From Ruminococcus sp. CAG:382 (GTDB taxonomy: Bacteria; Bacillota; Clostridia; Oscillospirales; CAG-382), in the NCBI GenBank assembly GCA_000433115.1, contig FR892216.1:19225-28795 (forward strand): a stretch of DNA of 9,571 nt, in the 5' to 3' direction. Both the position numbers and the translations under genes were made by a program. This document shows, one piece after another, positions 1 to 5,733 of this stretch (position 1 is the stretch's first letter; each line of letters begins with the position of its first letter). The notes under the pieces are model-generated. The model was not told where the DNA came from. It ran no database searches and worked only from the letters and a program-made list of their open reading frames with translations.

Positions 1-256
1 TTTTCTGTCTGTATTCGCCGCCGGCATCGCGACGGCTTTCGTATTTCGAATCGATCGAAAATGACGTTGTTTTAAGTCTGTCACCGTCAAAGCCTACCGA
101 CGCAAAGCATTTGCGGAGCTCAGACGTTTCCTCTGCGGAAAGACGCACCGCCTCACCGTAATCGGCGTTACAACCCTTCATAGTGACGCTGAGTCTGATT
201 GTATCCGCTCTGACGGATAATTTAGCTTTTCCGATCACGCAAATCGTTCTTGTCAT
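1..256 (-). CDS. SIMPL-domain (DUF541) protein, 3' end cut by window edge
   Basis: The first 85 residues are visible, starting MTRTICVIGKAKLSVRADTI. The pattern of a short beta strand ending in GKA, then 'LSVRADTIRLSVTMKG', then a helix rich in Ala/Glu and 'LKTTSFSIDSKYES' matches the start of the SIMPL domain (PF04402, DUF541; relatives include E. coli YggE and Brucella BP26). Members form ring-like oligomers in the envelope or cytoplasm; their biochemical role is poorly defined. No signal peptide precedes the domain, so a cytoplasmic location is inferred. The ATG at 256 is fixed by an AGGAGG seven bases upstream. The start lies 35 nt inside the end of the sigma-like gene, so this is the third gene of the operon. 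The C-terminal half lies outside the window. The family call is firm; the function is unknown. Confidence 0.85.
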   Translation of the reverse strand, partial: MTRTICVIGKAKLSVRADTIRLSVTMKGCNADYGEAVRLSAEETSELRKCFASVGFDGDRLKTTSFSIDSKYESRRDAGGEYRQK

Positions 257-665
257 TCAAAAACCTCCTGATTTTCTTTTCCAGCCGTTTCGCCGTGAAA
301 CGGCTTATTTTCATTTCCGCCGCCGCATCGCGGCAGCTCATATTTTCCTGATATATATGCCGGTAAAGGACCGCAGCCCTGTCGCCGAGCGCACCGCGCA
401 CATTATTTCTCATGAGCGACGCTGCAATCGCTCTGTCCGTCGGCGTGTCGTCTCTGCCTGCCGAAATACTGCAGACGGTATCGTATACCATTCTGTATAA
501 ATCGGCATCGCCGCAGATACCGCCTTCGCTTTGATTCATACGCTCAAACACACGCAAAACGGCGCTGTCCGCATCCGCCCCCTCACCGAGCAGTGCGACG
601 CAGAGCGTTTTCACACGGTCAAAATACTCCTCGGTTGTTTTCGGTCCGGTCATCCCATCCTTCAA
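222..665 (-). CDS. Small sigma-70-family (ECF-like) RNA polymerase sigma factor
   Basis: A 147-aa protein if started at the TTG at 665, which sits 5-8 bases after an AAGGAGGAGG run; the first internal ATG (653) is too far from that site. Residues about 15-60 ('EEYFDRVKTLCVALLGEGADADSAVLRVFERM' region) resemble a degenerate sigma region 2. Residues about 95-137 contain 'RAAVLYRHIYQ', then a helix-turn-helix 'CRDAAAEMKISRFTAKRLEK' typical of sigma region 4. It would bind core RNA polymerase and direct it to a small regulon. Region 2 is weakly conserved, so it could instead be a sigma-like regulator that binds DNA only. The gene overlaps the membrane-protein gene by 47 nt and the SIMPL gene by 35 nt, suggesting coupled translation. 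A regulatory link with the upstream membrane protein is inferred from context only. Confidence 0.72.
   Translation of the reverse strand: MKDGMTGPKTTEEYFDRVKTLCVALLGEGADADSAVLRVFERMNQSEGGICGDADLYRMVYDTVCSISAGRDDTPTDRAIAASLMRNNVRGALGDRAAVLYRHIYQENMSCRDAAAEMKISRFTAKRLEKKIRRFLNDKNDLRDRKS
264..269 (-). promoter_or_regulatory. Ribosome binding site deciding the SIMPL start
   Basis: On the minus strand this reads AGGAGG, a full Shine-Dalgarno match, seven bases before the ATG at 256. It lies inside the coding sequence of the upstream sigma-like gene. Independent initiation on the SIMPL gene is therefore possible even with the 35-nt overlap. Confidence 0.85.
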
Positions 666-2106
666 TGCGCCCTCCTCCTTCTTCGATCTCACTATAAACC
701 GTATCAATCAGCTTCTGCGCCCTGGTTGCATATTCGTGTCCATCCTCGATCCAGCAATCGATATCGGCGTTTTCCATGCCGTCGATTTCAAGAACTATAT
801 GCGAGGCAATCGCCAGCGCCGTATTGAATTCCGGATATCTGCCGCCGTCAAACATCGATGCGAAGATCATGTCAGCGTAAAGCCTGCCGTCGTATATCAC
901 TCCGAGCATATCGGGGCGCTCATAGTCGGACATGCCCTGCCCCGGTACACCCACATGCGTATATAGTGTTTCAACTATTACTCTTTGAGTTATCGCACCG
1001 TATTGCGAGCGCAATGCCGATACGCTCCTGACCTTCAGCGCAAGCTGAGACGAGATCGCCGCCGCAAGCTCGTAAAGCGGGCTCCCGTCAGTGAATTCTT
1101 CGTCCGGTATTTCCGTCTGCAGCACATCTCCCGACGGAGAGGTGTAACGCACCGATATTGTATCATGCATTATCGTTGACGAAAGGAAACTGTATTCCGG
1201 CGCTTTCCATTCCCCGCAAAGCACTTCTGTCGAAAATAGCTGCCGCAGGCATCTCAGCACCTCGCCGTCACAACGTATCGGATTCCCGCCGTTCAGACTC
1301 ATACAGACTCCGCTGTCGTAGCTGAAATCGACAAGAGTCTTAGCCGGATATGTTGTGTCGCCCGAAACACGCCTGTTGTTCATCACGATGCTGAGTCCGT
1401 CAAGCCTGAGAGGCGAAACCTGTTTTTTCGCGTTTGTGAAAATGCGCATGAAGTATTCGAGATAGCTGCCGTCATAAACCCATACGGCACTTCCGTACCC
1501 CTCACGACCGCTCGCTATAAGATAGCATCTTCCGTCATCACGGGTCGAAAATGTCGGGACCTTTATTGATCTCACGGAATCGTATATACCATGATCAGGG
1601 ATGGTGAAATCGGGCTCGGATGTTTGCGTGTCATCGGTGCTGCCGAACGGTATCATTGCCGCAAGATCGGAAATCACCGAAGTGTCTATATCGTATATCT
1701 CTCCGTCGGCAAACGCAAGCCCGCTGCTCGTGACGACAAAGCCGTACTTTTTTTCGCCGCCTATATAAAACCTCATGACATCCAGCGAAATGCCTTCATC
1801 ATCCGATAAATCACCGGAAGCTGTCATCGCCTCACTGCCGCCGTCGCCAACTCCGTCGCCGCCGTAAAAGAACGCAGCTCCGACCGTGAGCGCCGCCGCG
1901 ACGAGCATGAACAACACCGCTGCGGCAAATGTGCGCCGCCGCATTCTGCGCTTTGTTGCGTTCAGGTTTTTCCGGACATCGGAAAGGGAGACCCCGCGTG
2001 ACATATCCGCCCCGCAGGCTCGGCATATTTCGCTCGCCAGCTTATCTGCGCCGTCGATATCACCGTTCCTCATCAGCTTTTCAAGCAGTTTACGCTTTGC
2101 GTTCAT
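619..2106 (-). CDS. Single-pass membrane protein of unknown family, candidate sigma regulator
   Basis: A 495-aa protein. The ATG at 2106 follows GGGAGGGAGAGAT, a good ribosome binding site; the frame is open further upstream but has no such signal there and runs into the promoter. Residues 1-58 are basic and probably cytoplasmic, ending in 'TKRRMRRR'. They contain a C28-x2-C31 pair, but the His expected in a classical zinc anti-sigma motif (HxxxCxxC) is absent. Residues about 59-81 form one transmembrane helix with positive charges before it, so the remaining ~410 residues should face outside. That part starts with a Gly/Asp/Ser-rich linker and then holds mixed alpha/beta sequence I do not recognise. 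Being first in an operon with a sigma-like gene, it could be a sensor or anti-sigma factor; this is inference. No function can be assigned from sequence alone. Confidence 0.75.
   Translation of the reverse strand: MNAKRKLLEKLMRNGDIDGADKLASEICRACGADMSRGVSLSDVRKNLNATKRRMRRRTFAAAVLFMLVAAALTVGAAFFYGGDGVGDGGSEAMTASGDLSDDEGISLDVMRFYIGGEKKYGFVVTSSGLAFADGEIYDIDTSVISDLAAMIPFGSTDDTQTSEPDFTIPDHGIYDSVRSIKVPTFSTRDDGRCYLIASGREGYGSAVWVYDGSYLEYFMRIFTNAKKQVSPLRLDGLSIVMNNRRVSGDTTYPAKTLVDFSYDSGVCMSLNGGNPIRCDGEVLRCLRQLFSTEVLCGEWKAPEYSFLSSTIMHDTISVRYTSPSGDVLQTEIPDEEFTDGSPLYELAAAISSQLALKVRSVSALRSQYGAITQRVIVETLYTHVGVPGQGMSDYERPDMLGVIYDGRLYADMIFASMFDGGRYPEFNTALAIASHIVLEIDGMENADIDCWIEDGHEYATRAQKLIDTVYSEIEEGGGRIEGWDDRTENNRGVF
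671..680 (-). promoter_or_regulatory. Ribosome binding site deciding a TTG start for the sigma-like gene
   Basis: The minus strand reads AAGGAGGAGG here, containing two overlapping AGGAGG-type matches. They lie 5 and 8 bases before the TTG at 665, and 17 or more before the ATG at 653. A further in-frame TTG at 707 has no comparable site. The sequence lies within the last codons of the membrane-protein gene, where it encodes part of an EEGGGR segment. Confidence 0.7.
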
Positions 2107-2142
2107 ATCTCTCCCTCCCTGTAATCTGTTTTCGTTATCAAC

Positions 2143-2171
2143 AGTATACCAAATAAAAGCAAAAAAAGCAA
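2143..2171 (-). promoter_or_regulatory. Sigma-A-type promoter of the membrane protein/sigma/SIMPL operon
   Basis: On the minus strand a -35 TTGCTT (2171-2166) and a -10 TATACT (2148-2143) are separated by exactly 17 bases. The spacer is T-rich. The predicted transcript starts near 2136, giving a leader of about 30 nt before the ATG at 2106. The match to the housekeeping consensus suggests the operon is not solely autoregulated by its own sigma-like product. Confidence 0.7.
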
Positions 2172-2211
2172 TCCCGAATTGAAAATAATCCAAGCCGGAA
2201 TCACTTTATGC

Positions 2212-2251
2212 AAAAACTCAGGGCTGTAAAGGTGATACGCCCTCACAGCCC
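2212..2251 (-). terminator. Intrinsic terminator after ispH/S1
   Basis: Ten bases after the ispH/S1 stop codon the minus strand forms a 12-bp stem (arms GGGCTGTGAGGG and CCTTTACAGCCC, two G-U wobbles) with a 7-base loop. A run of five T follows four bases after the stem. The offset T run makes it a little weaker than a textbook example. Its position between two transcription units on the same strand supports a real terminator. Confidence 0.8.
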
Positions 2252-2261
2252 ATGATGTCAT

Positions 2262-4250
2262 TTATTCTTCTGTTGCCGCAGCAGCCGCTTTTCTTGCAGC
2301 TCTCTCTTCGGCAGCCTTGAGGTCAGCCTCATATGCCTCGGGAGCAACGATAGCCTTTACGGAAAGGCTGATACGATTGCGCTCGTCCTCGATACCGATG
2401 ATTTTGGCAACGACCTTGTCACCGATCTTGAACATGGTTTCGGGTTTCTGAACGAATTTCTCAGCCATCTGCGAGCAGTGGATAAGACCGTCGATGCCGG
2501 GCATGATTTCGGCGAATGCGCCGAAGGGCATGATGCTCACGATCGTGACCTCAACATCGTCACCGACCTTATAATTGTTGTTGAAGATAGTCCAAGGGTT
2601 GGTCTCCTCTGTCTTGTAGCCAAGGGAGATACGCTCCTTTTCGCGGTCAACGGACTTGACATAGACATCGATCTTGTCGCCGACCTTGAAATAATCAGCG
2701 GGATTCTTGGGTCTGCCCCAGAACAGGTCGCTGACATGTACCATTCCGTCCGCGTCGCCGAGATTGACGAAAACGCCGTAGCTTGTGATGGAACGGATTG
2801 TACCGGTGATTTTCTGACCTTCGGTCAGGGATGCATAGAAGTCATCCAGTCTCTGCTTGCGTTCGGAACGCTTTGCGGAGCGGATTGAGCCTCTTGCGCG
2901 CTTTCTCTGCGCGTTGTACTCAAACACTCTTACAGGAACCTTCTGGTTCTTGAGGGTTTCGATATCCATACCTTCGGGACCGCACTGTGAAGCGGGGACG
3001 AAGATACGCACGCCGTTGACAGAGACGATGACGCCGCCCTTGACAACTTCTTTCACGGCACCGTGAAGAATCTCGCCGCTTTCTGCAGCATCGGAAACAG
3101 CGGCGAGGTACTTGTCCTCGTCAAGACGCTTCTTGGACAGCATGACTGTTCCTTCAACGTCAGAGAACTTAAGGCACATTACCTCGATAGGATCACCGAC
3201 ATGGTATTCCTTTTCAAGGTCGATATTGCCCTCGTTTACGATCTCGTCATAAGGCAGAATGCCTGTATGCTTTGTGCCGAGATCAACTTTTATCTCAGCA
3301 GGACTGACCGCCGATATTACACCGACTACCCTTTCTCCTGTATTTAATGTTTTGAACGATTGGTCGAGCATTTCAGCAAAGCTGAGCTCATCATTGAGCA
3401 GATCCGCCATTTGTTTGTAAACCTCCTGTATTACATCGCCGGGCGTGGACGCACCTGCGATTATAATAATTTTATTGGAATTTTTCAGATTATTGAAATA
3501 TGGTTCAAGTCCCGCCGCATCTTCCGTCATCACGGCGTTTTTGCAGTTCGCACGCGCGATATCGAACAGCTTTTTCGTATTGGAGCTTTTCAGCCCGCCC
3601 ACGACAATGACCGCATCGCAGTCTTTTGTGAGCCTGTCCGCCTCCTCCTGTCTGACAGAGGTAACGTTACATATTGTATCAAAAATTTTCGGATTTGTAT
3701 ATAGTTTTTTCAGAATGTTCTCAAAAAGTTTCCATTCCGTTTTTGAAAAAGTCGTTTGTACCGCCGCAAAGAAGGCATTTTCGTCGTCAAAAGTCGCTTT
3801 TACGAATTCCGCCGCCTCTTTTGCCGTCGAAAAAACGCTGCATCCCGCCGTAGCGCAGCTCACAATACCTCTGACCTCCGGATGATCGGCGTCACCGAGG
3901 AGGACCGCATAGCTTCCCTTTGCCGATTCCTTGCTCACGATATCATGAATGCGAAGAACGAACGGGCAGGTCGCGTCGACATATTCTGGGCAGATCGCTT
4001 TGATGCGTTCCAAAGTCTGCTTCGGTATGCCGTGTGTGCGTATGAACAACACACCGTCACGCGGAAGCACGCTTCCGTCGTCAGGAAGTATCGTGACGCC
4101 TTTTTTTTCAAGCATCGCGTTATAGATGCGATTATGTATCGGCTCACCGAGACAATACACCTTTTTCCCGCTGTCCGCAGTTCTTTCGATCATACCGCAG
4201 GCGCGTTTCACGCCGAAGCAAAAGCCGGCGTTTTCAGCGATTTTTATCAT
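2262..4250 (-). CDS. ispH: Fused IspH (HMBPP reductase) and ribosomal protein S1-like protein
   Basis: A 662-aa two-part protein. Residues 1-285 are IspH, the iron-sulfur enzyme that reduces HMBPP to IPP and DMAPP in the last step of the MEP isoprenoid pathway. The three cluster cysteines are present: C11 in GFCFGV, C95 in ATCPF and C194 in CNVTS. Substrate-site residues H39 (IHN), H73 (THG), H123/E125 (HPE), T166-T167 and S222-S223-N224 are also present. Residues about 302-374, 390-458, 475-545 and 561-632 are four S1 (OB-fold) RNA-binding repeats, followed by an Ala/Glu-rich tail. This fusion is widespread in Clostridia, where it may stand in for ribosomal protein S1. The start overlaps plsC by 17 nt. 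A GGGGA lies 11 bases before the ATG, a modest ribosome binding site, so coupling to plsC translation is likely. The gene looks intact. Confidence 0.96.
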   Translation of the reverse strand: MIKIAENAGFCFGVKRACGMIERTADSGKKVYCLGEPIHNRIYNAMLEKKGVTILPDDGSVLPRDGVLFIRTHGIPKQTLERIKAICPEYVDATCPFVLRIHDIVSKESAKGSYAVLLGDADHPEVRGIVSCATAGCSVFSTAKEAAEFVKATFDDENAFFAAVQTTFSKTEWKLFENILKKLYTNPKIFDTICNVTSVRQEEADRLTKDCDAVIVVGGLKSSNTKKLFDIARANCKNAVMTEDAAGLEPYFNNLKNSNKIIIIAGASTPGDVIQEVYKQMADLLNDELSFAEMLDQSFKTLNTGERVVGVISAVSPAEIKVDLGTKHTGILPYDEIVNEGNIDLEKEYHVGDPIEVMCLKFSDVEGTVMLSKKRLDEDKYLAAVSDAAESGEILHGAVKEVVKGGVIVSVNGVRIFVPASQCGPEGMDIETLKNQKVPVRVFEYNAQRKRARGSIRSAKRSERKQRLDDFYASLTEGQKITGTIRSITSYGVFVNLGDADGMVHVSDLFWGRPKNPADYFKVGDKIDVYVKSVDREKERISLGYKTEETNPWTIFNNNYKVGDDVEVTIVSIMPFGAFAEIMPGIDGLIHCSQMAEKFVQKPETMFKIGDKVVAKIIGIEDERNRISLSVKAIVAPEAYEADLKAAEERAARKAAAAATEE

Positions 4251-4860
4251 AATTCTTCATGTCCCCGAAGGGTGTCGCAAACGGCTCGCATACCTTTGAG
4301 AAAATGTATTCCGCGATTTCCTTTTTTGTTCTGCTGCCGTTACCGACACATTCTTCATACGACAACGGCTTTCCTATCACAAGATACGTCTTGCGGAAAA
4401 ATCCGGGCATACGCCGCTTTGTCACGATCGAAACAGGCAGAACGGCAACTCTGCCCTGCGAGACGATAAGTCCCGAACCTGACATCGCCTGTTCGGGCAT
4501 CGGCTCTACCCGGCGCATACGTGTTCCCTGTGCAAAGATACCGACGCATTCACCGCTGCGGCAGATGCCGATAACAGTGCGAAGCGCCGAGATGTCGATA
4601 TTTTCGCGGTCGATCGGCACAGCCTTTGCGTGCCTGAACAGCCATGCGAAAAAACGGAAGCGCACAAGAGAACTGCGGGCTATGAAATGGATCTGATTTT
4701 TCAGAAAGCAGGCACACAGCACAGGATCGATATATGAAGAATGATTTGCACACATAAGATACGGCGCATCGGGCTCGTTTTCCGCTCCGATGACCGTAAC
4801 GCGGAAAAACAGTCGCACGATCGGGCGCAGAAATCTTACCGCACCGCTGTAAAAGCTCAC
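4234..4860 (-). CDS. plsC: 1-acyl-sn-glycerol-3-phosphate acyltransferase (PlsC family)
   Basis: A 208-aa membrane-associated acyltransferase that would acylate lysophosphatidic acid to phosphatidic acid in phospholipid synthesis. The catalytic NHX4D motif is NHSSYID (H40, D45). Motif II is around 'AVPIDRENID' (residues 80-90). Motif III reads AQGTR (110-114), with Gln in place of the usual Glu of EGTR. Motif IV is 'VLPVSI' (140-145). The hydrophobic N-terminal segment (residues 9-25) fits membrane association. The start is GTG, overlapping the cmk stop as GTGA; 'GGTGAT' just upstream may serve as ribosome binding site. The 3' end overlaps ispH by 17 nt. Order cmk-plsC-ispH is common in Clostridia. 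Exact acyl acceptor is not determined by sequence. Confidence 0.93.
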   Translation of the reverse strand: MSFYSGAVRFLRPIVRLFFRVTVIGAENEPDAPYLMCANHSSYIDPVLCACFLKNQIHFIARSSLVRFRFFAWLFRHAKAVPIDRENIDISALRTVIGICRSGECVGIFAQGTRMRRVEPMPEQAMSGSGLIVSQGRVAVLPVSIVTKRRMPGFFRKTYLVIGKPLSYEECVGNGSRTKKEIAEYIFSKVCEPFATPFGDMKNYDKNR

Positions 4861-5557
4861 TTCATCACCGCTTTATCAATAATTGCAATCGCCGCCGCAA
4901 GTGTCTGCTCCTTCGTGAAACCCGAGTTGTCAAGCTTCACTGCGTCGGGAGCGGCAATCGCCGGAGCGGCAGTACGATTCATGTCGTTTGCGTCACGCTT
5001 CGTCAGCGCTTCGCGTATTTCGTCAAGCTTTGCGGGGACACCCTTTTCGGCAAGCTCATCACGACGCCTGGCGGCACGTTCGCCGTCACCAGCCGTGAGA
5101 TATATCTTGACATCGGCAGACGGCATTATGACCGTACCGATGTCCCTGCCAGGACCGTACCGATGTCCCTGCCGTCCATAACACAGCTGTTTTCAGCTGC
5201 AAGACGGCGCTGTGTATCGAGCAGGAACGCTCTTACCTCGGGTATCCTCGAAACGTCGGAAGCGTATTTTGAAGCGAGAGGAGTGCGTATTTCATCGCCC
5301 ACGGGAACGCCCGCGAGCAGGACATCCGCGCCGCCGTCGTTCAGCCTTACGGAAATATCGACTTCCGGAAGAGAATCGACAATCGCTTTTTCATCGTCGG
5401 ACGCGATACCTTTTTTTATCATGCAAAGCCCCACCGTGCGATAAAGCGCGCCGGTGTCGACATATATGATTCCGTAATGCCTTGCAAGTCCCTTTGCGAG
5501 AGTGGATTTGCCGCATCCGCTTAAGCCGTCTATGGCGATATTGAGTCTGTCCTTCAT
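4857..5557 (-). pseudogene. cmk: Cytidylate kinase, frameshifted by a 23-bp tandem duplication
   Basis: Cytidylate kinase phosphorylates CMP and dCMP with ATP. The ATG at 5557 has AGGAG six bases upstream. The first frame (5557-5126, 143 aa) holds the P-loop GLSGCGKST, 'VDTGALYRTV' and 'VMDGRDIGTV', then turns into the foreign tail LAGTSVRS and stops. The second frame (5126-4857, 89 aa) starts MPSADVKIYL and carries the rest, including the lid region 'KRDANDMNR' and the C terminus. The break is a 23-bp duplication at 5130-5173; deleting one unit gives a continuous 225-aa protein of normal length reading DGRDIGTVIMPSADVKIYL. The stop and the next ATG overlap as TAATG, so reinitiation could yield two pieces. 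No other damage is seen, so the event is very recent, or an assembly or sequencing error. The gene leads the cmk-plsC-ispH/S1 operon. Confidence 0.9.
5130..5173. repeat. 23-bp out-of-frame tandem duplication inside cmk
   Basis: Two identical 21-bp copies occupy 5130-5150 and 5153-5173, separated by AG, giving a period of 23 bp. On the minus strand each copy runs from GGCAGGGACATC to GGTACGGTC and encodes the GRDIGT region of cytidylate kinase. As 23 is not a multiple of three, the extra unit shifts the frame. The copies have no differences, so the duplication is recent or artefactual. Confidence 0.95.
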
Positions 5558-5592
5558 CCGATACTCCTGAGACATGATAGTACAACATGATG

Positions 5593-5621
5593 ATTATACA
5601 GCCTGGACGCCGAAAAGTCAA
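5593..5621 (-). promoter_or_regulatory. Near-consensus sigma-A promoter of cmk-plsC-ispH/S1
   Basis: The minus strand has TTGACT (5621-5616) and a perfect TATAAT (5598-5593) with a 17-base spacer. The transcript would start near 5586, leaving a leader of about 29 nt containing the CAGGAG ribosome binding site of cmk at 5564-5569. This is the strongest promoter visible in the window and fits strong constitutive expression. Confidence 0.88.
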
Positions 5622-5688
5622 GCATAAAATCAAAAATCACCGCCCTGTCGGGAAACTTTTTGTGAAAAAATACGCCTTTTTACCGCAG

Positions 5689-5717
5689 TCATAACAGACA
5701 TCGCAGAATCATATACT
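5689..5717 (+). promoter_or_regulatory. Possible sigma-E-type sporulation promoter of spoIIP
   Basis: TCATAAC (5689-5695) and CATATACT (5710-5717) are 14 bases apart. They resemble the mother-cell sigma-E -35 (kmATAtt) and -10 (CATACAnT, 7 of 8 matching) elements. In Bacillus subtilis spoIIP is under sigma-E, so the match fits the gene. The predicted start near 5724 falls at or just before the start codon choices (5725, 5728, 5734), leaving little or no leader. It is a motif match by eye only. Confidence 0.45.
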
Positions 5718-5733
5718 CAAAACGGTGATGAAC

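Noticed and set aside
2107..2193. 29-residue N-terminal extension of the membrane protein
   Set aside because: The frame is open to 2193, but the extension covers the promoter -10 and -35 and the ribosome binding site of the ATG at 2106, and it lacks its own signal.
3756..4469. Open frame of 237 codons on the plus strand
   Set aside because: It is antisense to the IspH half of the fusion and to plsC, both secure. The product is Arg/His/Phe-rich without domain features.
4857..5557. Two separate genes in place of cmk
   Set aside because: The two frames join into one normal-length cytidylate kinase once the exact duplication is removed, so a single broken gene explains them better than two genes.
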